A stretch of DNA of 64,000 bases from Chryseobacterium tructae (GTDB taxonomy: Bacteria; Bacteroidota; Bacteroidia; Flavobacteriales; Weeksellaceae), in the NCBI RefSeq assembly GCF_030409875.1, contig NZ_JAUFQR010000001.1, forward strand, positions 2,914,001 through 2,978,000. Reading direction: 5' to 3'. The translations under genes were made by a program, and so were the position numbers. Shown piece by piece: positions 9,309-18,235 of this stretch. A model generated the notes under the pieces. The model worked only from the letters and a program-made list of their open reading frames with translations, was not told where the DNA came from and made no database searches. Numbering within the stretch: the first letter of the stretch is position 1; each line of letters starts with the position of its first letter.

Positions 9309-11348
9309 TTAAAATTTAGATTGATCCATTAAAGAAAAAGCATCAATAGATTCTGTATATTCACTATTAGTATGTTTTCCTGTACCATTAACACTTTTTT
9401 CTTTAGTACTCATCGGTTTACCTACTTTTTTCGCAGCAATTCGTTGATCAGCTAGTTGTAATGCCATTGCCGTCATAGTCAAAGTAGGATTCCAGGCACC
9501 ACTTTGTGCCCATAATGATGCTCCTGTTATAAATAAATTGGATACAGATGCTCCTCTGTTTATCAGTTGGTACTCTAAATTTACTACAGCCTCAATATCA
9601 TTATTATTTACTATAGGCAGTGTAGAACCTTCGTGTACCATTGCCGGAACGTGTGGATAAGCTGTACGTTTATCTTTATTTACCCAAGAGTTTTGCATTT
9701 TAGATCGTTTGTCCAAATCTTTGACCACATCCTTGCCTAATTGAGACTCTTGATAATAGTTCAGGTCACTATACCAATATTCAGGTTTATCAAATAAGTA
9801 ATCAAGAATATCATAGGCTGCTTTCCCCATATCATCCCATGTTTCTTTATCTATTGAGCTTGGGTTGCAGCGAAGGACACTAGCGGTTGTAATGTCATGA
9901 TCCTTATTAGCATGAAAATATGCTTCTTTATTGTGAATATCTAATTCACCCAGAATAGCACATACTAATATCACATGATTTTCAGAGTCTGCCAATTGTT
10001 CCGGAGAGGCTGTAGACACAACATCCGGCATATAGCGCATAGCAAGCTCTCTATTCTTATTCGGGTTAGGATCATGGATAATAGACAATTGAATATGAAA
10101 CTGCTGCTTATTTTTTGCAAAGAATGGCAGGTAGATAGCTCCCATCTGCAAATTGTCATTTTCTGAAATCGAATCTTGTCCTAAATGCTCCAAAAACTTA
10201 GACTTCTCTACCCTGGCCGTTATTGCAGAAATTGTATGAGCTGTAAAATGCTGACCCGCTAATTGATGGTTAAATGATTTCTGAATCAACGTAGCAGGTG
10301 GCATCGCTCCGGTTGCTACTATCAATTCGGCATTGTTCAATGCTATTGTTCCCCTCGTTGTTGATAAGCCATACGCTTTATTATCTTCATTTAAAATCTC
10401 TTCTACGACGCATTCTGTAACAATATGCAACCTGTTTGGGTACATATTATTTCTTTCTCTTCGTCTTGTTTCTGCAGCAGGATCTTTTTTAGTATCAAAT
10501 GCCGTACTGTCTACCAAATTCAGAATTGCAGTTGGGGTAGAAAATTTATTAAAATCAATCCCTTTATTCTCACCATCACCACAAGCCAGAGAAGCGTACT
10601 CAACCTTCATCAGTTGAGCACCGGTACGATTTCCTTTATCAACATTCGAGTTAAAACTTTCTCTATTCTTATAAATTTTATTGTAAATAGCATCTTGCAA
10701 TACTCCATATTCTGGTAATTGTAATTTACTCAAATTGTCTTCCAAATCCAGTCCTTTTAATTTTTTTAAGTTCTTCACAAAAGGTAAGCTATTAGACTTA
10801 TGAACATGCAATAACTCAATGGCATCATCAAAATAAGATTTTTCACCATTCTTTTTTATTAGAGATTCATATAATTCCGTAGACCATTTTTCAACTTGCC
10901 CTGCTTCGGGTTGCGGACACCAGGCGCTCCATAAGAAACTTCTCCCGCCAAAATAAGGTAACATACCATGTTGGGTTACCCGATAAGGTGCTTTTTCAAG
11001 CATTGTAGATTGAGATAAGCTCCAAGGAAACGTTTCAGAGATTGGACCAACCAGTTTCTTATAGCTTGCCCCTAAATTCTGAAAGTGAGTGGGCAATAAG
11101 AATCCTCCCCTTTCAATCATTAGAATCGTAGCTTCTTTGTCTTTTTCTAAAATTCTTTTAGCAAAGGCATACCCACAGAAGCCTGAGCCAATTACGATAT
11201 AGTCATAAGAATTATTTTCTCTTGCTTCTTTCCATTGACCTTCTGTCAAGAAATAAGCGTGATTCATGATATCCTGAATATCAGGACGCTGAGGACCCGG
11301 AGTTGGATATCCATTGCCTAGGTTTCTAGATGATGCAAAATTTCCCAT
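9309..11348 (-). CDS. GMC-family FAD-dependent oxidoreductase
   Basis: A 679-residue flavoprotein of the glucose-methanol-choline family. The FAD dinucleotide-binding motif VIGSGFCGYAFAKRI lies near residue 50, with a MIERGG Glu for the ribose about 30 residues later. The C-terminal signature NPTLTMTAMALQLADQ is the usual GMC end, and the WSAWCPQPE segment near residue 145 recalls pyranose-oxidase-like members. ATG at 11348 is chosen over an upstream one that lacks conserved sequence. No signal peptide is visible. It is followed by the PAS-cupin gene and preceded by a MarR gene. The substrate is not known; a sugar or polyol is plausible. Confidence 0.85.
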   Translation of the reverse strand: MGNFASSRNLGNGYPTPGPQRPDIQDIMNHAYFLTEGQWKEARENNSYDYIVIGSGFCGYAFAKRILEKDKEATILMIERGGFLLPTHFQNLGASYKKLVGPISETFPWSLSQSTMLEKAPYRVTQHGMLPYFGGRSFLWSAWCPQPEAGQVEKWSTELYESLIKKNGEKSYFDDAIELLHVHKSNSLPFVKNLKKLKGLDLEDNLSKLQLPEYGVLQDAIYNKIYKNRESFNSNVDKGNRTGAQLMKVEYASLACGDGENKGIDFNKFSTPTAILNLVDSTAFDTKKDPAAETRRRERNNMYPNRLHIVTECVVEEILNEDNKAYGLSTTRGTIALNNAELIVATGAMPPATLIQKSFNHQLAGQHFTAHTISAITARVEKSKFLEHLGQDSISENDNLQMGAIYLPFFAKNKQQFHIQLSIIHDPNPNKNRELAMRYMPDVVSTASPEQLADSENHVILVCAILGELDIHNKEAYFHANKDHDITTASVLRCNPSSIDKETWDDMGKAAYDILDYLFDKPEYWYSDLNYYQESQLGKDVVKDLDKRSKMQNSWVNKDKRTAYPHVPAMVHEGSTLPIVNNNDIEAVVNLEYQLINRGASVSNLFITGASLWAQSGAWNPTLTMTAMALQLADQRIAAKKVGKPMSTKEKSVNGTGKHTNSEYTESIDAFSLMDQSKF

Positions 11349-11410
11349 AATTATTAGTTTATTTTTATGAATTATTATGGGATAAAAGTAATATGTTAAA
11401 AACAATATAA

Positions 11411-11430
11411 ATTAAGTATTTATACCTAAT
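11411..11430. promoter_or_regulatory. Near-palindromic operator upstream of the GMC operon
   Basis: ATTAAGTATTTATACCTAAT is a palindrome except for one position in each arm. Its right half ATACCTAAT recurs exactly upstream of the marR gene at 12303-12311. A MarR-family operator is inferred. Confidence 0.5.
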
Positions 11431-11599
11431 TTGTGGTACCGAATTTCTACATACAATCAATAATTAACGTGAAATAAACACATTGTAACTTATAGTTATT
11501 TCTCAAAAAAGCATCCATCTCCTCATATATTAATTTATTTTTAAAAAAAATATCGCCAACTGAATACAGTTAGCGATTTATTTAGTTTTTAGCTCGTTT

Positions 11600-12280
11600 C
11601 TATTTATCTTTAAATGAATACTCGTCATACACTGTATTGATAAGCTGTTCAGAATGGATATTTCGTGAAAAAATAGGATAATGAAAGCGATCCAGTTTAT
11701 TAAGAATACGTATAAGTTCCATCTTTTCGCTGTGATTAAGATTTCCTGCAACAATATGGGTAGCCTGACGAATCTTATCCATTTGCTTTTCCAAAATCAT
11801 CAATCCTCTTTCAGAAATACGGATTAGTTTACTTCGTTTATCCACATCAGAATCCATCTGCTCAATAAGTCCCTGATGCAAAAGCCTTGCAATAATAAGC
11901 ATCCCGACAGGTTTATCTTGAATATTTTTCTTGATCAGAGCCATCTTGGTCATCTCTCCAAAAGCTTTCAGATTTATTAAATAAATAAAGTCTTCCTGAG
12001 TAGAGAATTCCGAGTCTGAAATTGCTGACTTTGAATAGGTTTTCGCATACCGGTTAAGATGAACAAGTAATGTACTTATGGCGCTTTCCGGAGTTCTTCC
12101 ATTCTCCTTACCTTCCCAATAGGGCTCTTCTGAGTTATTTTTTTGCTCAGTATTTTCTTTATTAGAAACCCATGCTTTAAAACCCTGAATATTTTCTGGA
12201 TATAAATCAGGACATGCCTGAATTTCTGTTTCAAACTCCTGCAGTAGGTCTACAAAATCTTTAATAAGTGTATAATTCAT
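11600..12280 (-). CDS. MarR-like winged-helix regulator
   Basis: A 226-residue protein, longer than usual for MarR because of an N-terminal extension of about 85 residues. The winged helix is seen from about residue 95: LINLKAFGEMTKMALIKKNI, ARLLHQGLIEQMDSDVDKRSKLIRISERG. It is upstream of, and in the same direction as, the GMC operon, with the same ATTAGGTAT word before both, so it probably regulates itself and that operon. Confidence 0.75.
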   Translation of the reverse strand: MNYTLIKDFVDLLQEFETEIQACPDLYPENIQGFKAWVSNKENTEQKNNSEEPYWEGKENGRTPESAISTLLVHLNRYAKTYSKSAISDSEFSTQEDFIYLINLKAFGEMTKMALIKKNIQDKPVGMLIIARLLHQGLIEQMDSDVDKRSKLIRISERGLMILEKQMDKIRQATHIVAGNLNHSEKMELIRILNKLDRFHYPIFSRNIHSEQLINTVYDEYSFKDK

Positions 12281-12302
12281 ATCCGCTAAATAGTTTACAA
12301 AA

Positions 12303-12311
12303 ATACCTAAT
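12303..12311. promoter_or_regulatory. Half-site ATACCTAAT upstream of the MarR-like gene
   Basis: This nine-base word, ATTAGGTAT on the transcribed strand, is identical to half of the palindrome at 11411-11430 and sits about 23 bases before the MarR-like start codon. Confidence 0.4.
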
Positions 12312-12343
12312 TCCTTAAAGAACTACGTAATGTATCATCAAAA

Positions 12344-13372
12344 CTATACTAAATAGAATTGATTAAGCTGTTCCTCACATAGAATTTTAATCACTTCAAT
12401 CCAACGATCTTCATCGTTTAGACAAGGTATATATGTGAAATTCTCACCCCCAGCTTCCATAAACTGCTCTTTTCCTTCAACAGAAATTTCTTCCAGAGTT
12501 TCAAGACAGTCTGAAACAAAGGCAGGACAAACTATGGCAAGATTTTTAATTCCTTTTTCGGGAATAGTTTCTAGGGTATGATCTGTATAAGGCTCTATCC
12601 ATTTGTCTTTTCCTAATCTGGATTGAAAAGAAACAATCACTTTGTTTTTTGGCAATTTAAGTTTTTTGATGACGCGATCTGTGGTATTAAAGCATTGATG
12701 ACGATAGCAGAATGAATGACTTGGATGGGTATCTTTATGACAGCAATCATTCATATTGCACGTCTTTGTTCGGTCTGTGTTGTAAATATGCCGCTCGGGA
12801 ACACCATGGTACGAAAACAATAAGGCATCAAAATTTTCAGGAAGCTTCTCGCGGATACTTTCTGCTAAACAGTTCGTATATACATCCCGATTATAAAAAG
12901 GCTGCACATAATTGATTCTTACCTCGGGAAATTTTTTCTTTCTGATTTCTTCTGCTTTTTCAATGACTGTTTCTGTAGTACTCATTGCATATTGCGGATA
13001 AAGGGGAAACAATACAATTTCTGTAATTCCTTTTTCAACAAGATTTCTGATCCCCGTTTCAATGCTGGGTTCCGCGTATCTCATTCCTATCTCAACGGGT
13101 ATATCAACTACCTTTTGCAGCTTTTGCTGTATCTTTTTGGTGATAACAATAAGAGGCGATCCTTCTTCTGTCCATACGGTTTTATAAGCTTCCGCTGATT
13201 TTGCAGGTCGGGTTTTTAAAATAATTCCACGAACCAAAAGCGCCCGAAAAATCCATCGATAATCAATTACCTTTTCATCCATCAGGAATTCATCCAGATA
13301 TTCTTTTACATCTTCTACTGCAGTTGACCTCGGAGATCCAAGATTGATCAACAAAATTCCTTTTTTAGCCAA
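12344..13372 (-). CDS. hemH: Ferrochelatase
   Basis: Inserts ferrous iron into protoporphyrin IX, the last step of protoheme synthesis. The protein is 342 residues. The start KGILLINLGSP is the family N-terminus and LFSYHGVPERH contains the catalytic His. A cysteine-rich stretch just after it (CNMNDCC, SFCYRHQC) is characteristic of the Bacteroidota branch. The C-terminal AIVCPAFVSDCLETLEEI with its conserved Glu is also present. A photolyase gene lies immediately upstream (36 bases), transcribed in the same direction. Confidence 0.95.
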   Translation of the reverse strand: MAKKGILLINLGSPRSTAVEDVKEYLDEFLMDEKVIDYRWIFRALLVRGIILKTRPAKSAEAYKTVWTEEGSPLIVITKKIQQKLQKVVDIPVEIGMRYAEPSIETGIRNLVEKGITEIVLFPLYPQYAMSTTETVIEKAEEIRKKKFPEVRINYVQPFYNRDVYTNCLAESIREKLPENFDALLFSYHGVPERHIYNTDRTKTCNMNDCCHKDTHPSHSFCYRHQCFNTTDRVIKKLKLPKNKVIVSFQSRLGKDKWIEPYTDHTLETIPEKGIKNLAIVCPAFVSDCLETLEEISVEGKEQFMEAGGENFTYIPCLNDEDRWIEVIKILCEEQLNQFYLV

Positions 13373-13407
13373 TGTTATTTATTTTATTTATTAATAGTTA
13401 TGATCTT

Positions 13408-14691
13408 TTATTCTGTCAATCCGTCTTTGTAAGCTTTCAGCGCCCTTTCTCTAGCTTTTGTATGCTCTACAATAGGTTCTTCCTTATATTCTTCAGGAAG
13501 CCATTTTCTGATATATTGAAGGTCTTTATCAAATTTTTTTGATTGTTCATAAGGATTGAATATTCTGAAATAAGGTGCCGCATCACATCCACATCCTGCA
13601 GCCCATTGCCAATTTCCATTATTTGCAGCCAGATCATAGTCTAAGAGTTTTTCGGCAAAATAGGCTTCTCCCCACCGCCAATCAATAAGCAAATGTTTGG
13701 TAAGGAAACTTGCTGTAATCATTCTTACTCTGTTGTGCATAAATCCAGTTTCATTGAGCTGTCTCATTCCGGCATCTACAATTGGATACCCTGTTCTCCC
13801 TTCACACCATGCTTTAAATTCATTTTCATCGTTCCTCCAAATAATATTCTCATATTTCTTTTTAAAGCAAGAATGAACAACACTTGGAAAATGATATAAA
13901 ATCTGCATGAAAAACTCTCTCCAAATAAGTTCATTAAGCCAGGTTTCATTATGTTTAACAGCATATTGCACACATTTCCTGATAGAAATCGTCCCAAACC
14001 GAAGGGCAATGCCAAGATGAGTCGTACGATCCAATGCAGGAAAGTCTCTATAATCTCCATAAGAATCTATAATCCCTTTGTCAAGTTGTGGTTCTACAAA
14101 GTCAAGATCTGTTTTCTCAAATCCAATTTCTTTCAGTGAAATAATTTCTGAAGACCCCTTATAGTGGGCAAAATTCTCCATGTTTGGAGTAACCGTTTCT
14201 ATGCTGTCCAAATTTTCCTTCCATTTCTTTGAATATGGGGTAAAAACAGTATAGGGAGAAAGATCATTTTTCAAAATATTATTTTTTTCAAATATGACCT
14301 GATCTTTAAAATCTCTGAATATAATATGACGTATCGACAAAAAGCCTGCGATCTGCCGATCCCGTTGTAGGGCTTGTGGTTCATAATCTCTGTTGCAAAA
14401 GACAGTATCAATTGTAAAATCCTCCGTTATTGTATTAAAAACTTCCATTGGAGTACCATAGTAGACATGAAGCCCGCTGTTATATTCCTTCAAATTGCTG
14501 TGAATCTGTTGTAAAGCCTGATGAATATAATCTACCCTTCTGTCATCTTTATTCTGAAGCCGATTCAGGATCTCCTGATCAAAAATAAAAATTGGAAGGA
14601 CTTTCAATCCGGAATTAAGGGCATGATAAAGACCCATATTATCTTCCAACCTAAGATCTCTTCTGAACCAAAAAATATTCACCTTATTCAT
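13408..14691 (-). CDS. phrB: Deoxyribodipyrimidine photolyase / cryptochrome family
   Basis: Light-driven repair of UV pyrimidine dimers by an FAD cofactor. The 427-residue protein has the N-terminal antenna-binding Rossmann domain (FWFRRDLRLEDN) and the C-terminal FAD domain with WREFFMQILYH, MHNRVRMITASFL, DWRWGEAYFAEKLLDYDLAANNGNWQW and YFRIFNP, which match class I CPD photolyases. A repair role is favoured over signalling, but cryptochromes share these motifs. It is the promoter-proximal gene of a probable phr-hemH unit. Confidence 0.9.
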   Translation of the reverse strand: MNKVNIFWFRRDLRLEDNMGLYHALNSGLKVLPIFIFDQEILNRLQNKDDRRVDYIHQALQQIHSNLKEYNSGLHVYYGTPMEVFNTITEDFTIDTVFCNRDYEPQALQRDRQIAGFLSIRHIIFRDFKDQVIFEKNNILKNDLSPYTVFTPYSKKWKENLDSIETVTPNMENFAHYKGSSEIISLKEIGFEKTDLDFVEPQLDKGIIDSYGDYRDFPALDRTTHLGIALRFGTISIRKCVQYAVKHNETWLNELIWREFFMQILYHFPSVVHSCFKKKYENIIWRNDENEFKAWCEGRTGYPIVDAGMRQLNETGFMHNRVRMITASFLTKHLLIDWRWGEAYFAEKLLDYDLAANNGNWQWAAGCGCDAAPYFRIFNPYEQSKKFDKDLQYIRKWLPEEYKEEPIVEHTKARERALKAYKDGLTE

Positions 14692-14912
14692 TATTTTATC
14701 TATTTAAAAAAGTAGTGATTTTATTTTAAAATAAATCACAAATATACCATTAAATAAATAAAAAGAATATTAATATACTAAAATAATATTAGATTTATGT
14801 ATAAAAATCAGAGGGCAAAAACGAAAACCAAAACTAAACACAAATGAAAATAAAAAATTTATAGCCTTGCCAATATCTTAAAGTAACATATAAATAAACT
14901 AAATAATATAAA

Positions 14913-14948
14913 AAAAAGACCGAAATTCATGAATTCCGGTCTTTTTTT
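14913..14948. terminator. Bidirectional terminator
   Basis: AAAGACCG and CGGTCTTT flank a loop that itself contains GAATTC-type pairing, with A and T runs on the two sides. It ends the 99-residue gene on the minus strand. Confidence 0.8.
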
Positions 14949-14956
14949 AAACTAAC

Positions 14957-15256
14957 TTAATTGGTTTTCTTTCTCCATTCTGCCTTCACATCTTCAGCGG
15001 CATCTTTGGTCTTTTCCCACGCTTCATCTGCTTTATCCTTAATATCTTCCCACGCGTCAGAAAAGTTTGATTTTACTCTTTCCATCCAGTCTTCCTGAGT
15101 TGCTTCCTGATCACTATCTCTTTTCTCATTGATATAATCCTTAGCTTTATCGGCCAAATCATTGATCTTCCACTTTGCCTCATCAGCTGCATTTTTTAAA
15201 GAATTTTTTGTTTCATCTACTGCATTTTCCGCTTTGTTATAATCTGAATTATTCAT
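14957..15256 (-). CDS. Highly charged helical small protein (LEA/stress-like)
   Basis: A 99-residue protein with no signal peptide, almost entirely amphipathic helix rich in Lys, Glu, Asp and Ala, with recurring DEAKxK/DKADEAWEKTKD-like segments. Such composition is typical of LEA-like and CsbD/YtxH-like stress proteins, but no family can be named with certainty. It stands alone with its own terminator. Confidence 0.65.
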   Translation of the reverse strand: MNNSDYNKAENAVDETKNSLKNAADEAKWKINDLADKAKDYINEKRDSDQEATQEDWMERVKSNFSDAWEDIKDKADEAWEKTKDAAEDVKAEWRKKTN

Positions 15257-15450
15257 AATATAATATTTTAGTAATTGGTATATAAATAAACAATATCTGT
15301 GCCTAAAAAATAATTATCATGTTAAAAAAAATATAAAAAATTATTCAACAGTAATATGAATTATTTTATTTGAACAACCCCTATCAAAATTTTTTACTGA
15401 TTCCAGATCCCTTTACAATATATTAAATTGGCAGTCAGCTAATCCTATAA

Positions 15451-15585
15451 ATAAAAGCATTCTTACAAACCATAGATTTAGCCATTAAAGAGATTGCAGA
15501 CCAGCTTGATTTCAAAGATTCATCATATAGGGCTTGTTATTTCAAAAAGCAAACTGGTGCTACACTAACTCAATATCGAAAATGA
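15451..15585 (+). pseudogene. C-terminal remnant of an AraC-family regulator
   Basis: An open stretch of 44 codons without a start encodes the second half of an AraC helix-turn-helix: AIKEIADQLDFKDSSY, then CYFKKQTGATLTQYRK before a stop. The rest of the gene is absent upstream, where the frame meets a stop at about 15448. It is an orphan fragment and, unlike the other broken genes here, cannot be repaired with one base. Confidence 0.75.
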
Positions 15586-15615
15586 AACACCCAACCTGAT
15601 GAAAGATTGGGTGTT
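15586..15615. terminator. Hairpin ending the PheRS-like gene
   Basis: AACACCCAA (15586-15594) pairs perfectly with TTGGGTGTT (15607-15615). It sits nine bases after the minus-strand stop codon of the next gene; the T tail on that strand is weak. Confidence 0.6.
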
Positions 15616-15623
15616 ATGAATGG

Positions 15624-16658
15624 TTATCTTAAAACAATATCAAAATGAGTAGATAAAGCTGTTCTCATTCGATTCTGAATGATATTGATTTCTTCATTGT
15701 TTAAGGTTCGTTCATTCGAGCGATAGGTAATTCTATAGGATAAAGAGGTCTGATTATTCTTGGAAAATTTATCCTGTAGACAAACATCTTCAATCAGGTC
15801 ATCTCCTTCTTCCCTTGCCATTTCGCAAAAGTTATTATAATCTGACCAGATTCCTTCAAAATTATCTTTATAGTCGTTAACCCAGAATGATATATCCTTG
15901 TAAACAGGAGGATACTTGGAATACTCATGGAACTCCACCAATCCATTTTTAAATTGGGAAAGGAAGCGAGGATCGTGAGTCCAGAGATATCGGATATCCG
16001 GAATATTGCAATAAGAAAGCAACAGACGATCTAGTCCTAGCCCAAACGCCCAACCTGTTCCTTCAATATTACAGTTCTCAAGAATTGTAGAGTGAATAAC
16101 TCCTGCTCCAAGAATTTCCATCCACTCCCCATTTTGGTTCACTTCTATTTGCAAGGATGGTTCTGTGAATGGAAAATAATCATCCAAAAATCTATATTCC
16201 TTTCCGGGATACAGATATTGGATCAAGCCTTCTAAGGTATGTTTTAGATCTGCTAATGCATCTGCACCTTGGGGCATTATTTTAACACCTTCCATTTGAT
16301 GAAAGACAGGATAATGGGTTTTGTCTATAGTATCCTTACGATAAACATCTCCTACTACAATAAATTGCCTGTTTCCAGCTCGTAACAGAGTATTCTGATG
16401 GGCAGATGTCTGAGTCCTCAGTACATTTTTGTCATCAATATAATAGGTATCATTCGTAGATCTTGCCGGATGCTCCAAAGGAATCAATAGGTCATCAAAA
16501 TTATCCTGAATACTTACAACTTCATTCAAATCGTCGAAGATCGTAAAATCTTTAAAAAAATGCTGTATCTTTTGTTTTAACTGGCTTATAGGATGGTTTA
16601 AGTCATTATGTAATTTCCTTCCTCGTTTTTCATTGATGGTTCTTGATATATTATTCAT
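15624..16658 (-). CDS. Single-chain phenylalanyl-tRNA synthetase-like enzyme (mitochondrial FARS2 type)
   Basis: A 344-residue protein with a class II PheRS catalytic core and, uniquely, an FDX-ACB anticodon-binding domain on the same chain, the architecture of mitochondrial PheRS and not of the bacterial alpha2-beta2 enzyme. RTQTSAHQ, then VVGDVYRKDTIDKTHYPVFHQMEGV (motif 2 region, residues about 95-125), and GWAFGLGLDRLL with IPDIRYLWTHDPRFL (motif 3) are the core. KYPPVYKDISFWV, GDDLIEDVCLQDKF and YRITYRSNERTL mark FDX-ACB (about 245-344). Motif residues for ATP and amino acid look conserved. Whether it charges tRNA-Phe or does another ligation is unknown; a normal pheS/pheT pair is expected elsewhere. 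Confidence 0.85.
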   Translation of the reverse strand: MNNISRTINEKRGRKLHNDLNHPISQLKQKIQHFFKDFTIFDDLNEVVSIQDNFDDLLIPLEHPARSTNDTYYIDDKNVLRTQTSAHQNTLLRAGNRQFIVVGDVYRKDTIDKTHYPVFHQMEGVKIMPQGADALADLKHTLEGLIQYLYPGKEYRFLDDYFPFTEPSLQIEVNQNGEWMEILGAGVIHSTILENCNIEGTGWAFGLGLDRLLLSYCNIPDIRYLWTHDPRFLSQFKNGLVEFHEYSKYPPVYKDISFWVNDYKDNFEGIWSDYNNFCEMAREEGDDLIEDVCLQDKFSKNNQTSLSYRITYRSNERTLNNEEINIIQNRMRTALSTHFDIVLR

Positions 16659-16678
16659 TTTGAAAATAATATTAGATT

Positions 16679-16792
16679 ATCTACGAAAGTAATTTCGCAG
16701 ATATATAATTAAAAAATAGGTAAAAGTCTGATTTTGATTTGAATATCCGTACGCAACGGACATATAGAATTATCTTGGCCCTTGGGGGCCAA
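16679..16792 (-). promoter_or_regulatory. Structured leader upstream of the PheRS-like gene
   Basis: Three stems occur in the 135 bases before the start codon: ATCTACGAAA/TTTCGCAGAT (16679-16702), TCCGT/ACGGA (16747-16760) and TTGGCCC/GGGCCAA (about 16775-16791). Position suggests transcript-level control of the synthetase-like gene, but no T-box or leader peptide is recognised. Confidence 0.35.
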
Positions 16793-17071
16793 AAAAGAAG
16801 AAGAAAAATAATATGTTGATTTTAGAAATCATTCTTACTGCTAATTTACAAAAAAATTATAACCCATCAAAGGAAGAGTGCTATTTATAGACAATACACA
16901 TCCGTTTTTGTAGTTATTATTTTTAAAATAAGCTTCAAGATTAAATCACAAGAGAATACTACTCATAATGAGTATCTTGTGAAAACAACTACCCTACTTA
17001 CTCATAAACATGATAAATTTAGCCTGAGTTTTCCGAACTTTGTACCCATTAAACATATAGAACCTTAAATA
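16793..17071. other. Intergenic region, nothing recognised
   Basis: AT-rich sequence between the divergent PheRS-like gene and the next small gene. It must hold the latter's promoter; no element is clear enough to name. Confidence 0.4.
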
Positions 17072-17305
17072 ATGGAGGAATTTGAACTACCGGTAACCTA
17101 TAAAGGTAAAGAGGAGCTTTTTAATGTAAAACTGGCTACTTTTACTTATGGTTATAAATTCTATGTAGATGTGAATGGTAATGAAGTTGTTTTTGAGCGA
17201 GATGATGAAGGAAATATGCGGGCAATGGTACAGGATACCTCATCAGAATCAAAGATAGAAAAAGGACTTATTGAGGCGATTATGGAAGTATTTAATCGTA
17301 TTTAA
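17072..17305 (+). CDS. Small conserved-looking protein, 77 residues
   Basis: A 77-residue acidic protein of alternating short strands (LPVTYKGKEELFNVKLATF, YKFYVDVNGNEVVFERDDEG) and a C-terminal helix ending AIMEVFNRI. It has no signal peptide or membrane segment. The composition and clean codon structure support a real gene; no function is recognised. Confidence 0.6.
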   Translation: MEEFELPVTYKGKEELFNVKLATFTYGYKFYVDVNGNEVVFERDDEGNMRAMVQDTSSESKIEKGLIEAIMEVFNRI

Positions 17306-17317
17306 TTCTGTTTTTTG

Positions 17318-18151
17318 TCAGTTGGCCGCTTCAAGTCTATAGGCTTTAAGGCTTTTCCCTTGATGTCTTTTGAAAAATTTATTGATATGGCTTTCATCGG
17401 CAAATCCAAATTCATCAGCAATTTCATGAACCCTTTTGTCACTGAAACGCAACCTATGTTCTATTAAACGAATTTTATAAGAAGAAATATAGTGTTGAAT
17501 AGACTCGTTGCATTGTTTACGGAAATAGCCCCCTAAATAAGTTGGTGATAATCCAAACTCATTGGCTATCGTTTCTACCTTTAACAGTTTGGGGTCACGT
17601 ATATGTTCCTGAATATAATCCAGAATCTGAAGAATGCGAACATCAGCATTGGAAGAGATATTCTCCGGTTTGATCACAGCAATATTCCTGGCCGCAATCA
17701 CAATAATAGCGTTCACCAAATGGCGCGTAAGGTCTTCATTATACACTGAATCATGTTCTATGGCCTGTCTTAGATTCTGTATCAGCAGGCTGATCATTTT
17801 TTTATCTTCATTATTCACAAGAACAGATCCTGATAAATGAGAAGCGTAATACAAAAGACATTCAATATGGTCTATACTCTTCCATTGATACTCTTTGATG
17901 TAATTTTCGCCAAAACGAACTACCATAAATTCACAAATTCCATTCAGATCAAACCCATGACAATCATTGGGGGTAATCAAAAACAGGTCTCCGGCAGAAA
18001 AGGCAATTTTATTTTCATTCACTATATGATCTCCAATACCGGAAATGACATATACCAACTCAAAAAAGTTAAACTGTCTATCCTTTAAAGGGCATTGATC
18101 AATCTTTTCATAAAAAACTTCAAGGGACTGGTATATATTTTCTCTCGCCAT
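17318..18151 (-). CDS. AraC-family transcriptional regulator
   Basis: A 277-residue regulator: an N-terminal cupin-like ligand domain (FNFFELVYVISGIGDHIVNENKI at about 24-46) and a C-terminal double helix-turn-helix (VETIANEFGLSPTYLGGYFRKQ; VHEIADEFGFADESHINKFFKRHQG). It is divergent from the esterase-reductase operon, 84 bases away start to start, so it probably controls that operon. Confidence 0.9.
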   Translation of the reverse strand: MARENIYQSLEVFYEKIDQCPLKDRQFNFFELVYVISGIGDHIVNENKIAFSAGDLFLITPNDCHGFDLNGICEFMVVRFGENYIKEYQWKSIDHIECLLYYASHLSGSVLVNNEDKKMISLLIQNLRQAIEHDSVYNEDLTRHLVNAIIVIAARNIAVIKPENISSNADVRILQILDYIQEHIRDPKLLKVETIANEFGLSPTYLGGYFRKQCNESIQHYISSYKIRLIEHRLRFSDKRVHEIADEFGFADESHINKFFKRHQGKSLKAYRLEAAN

Positions 18152-18235
18152 ACTACAAAGATACCCAAATAAGCTTGAAATATACCTGTTTTAGCCTTAT
18201 TTATCAGTCTATTTTTGCCCTACAAAATAAAAACA

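Noticed and set aside
9971..10718. Several plus- and minus-strand frames inside the GMC gene
   Set aside because: They are shadows of the intact 679-residue GMC frame and encode nothing recognisable.
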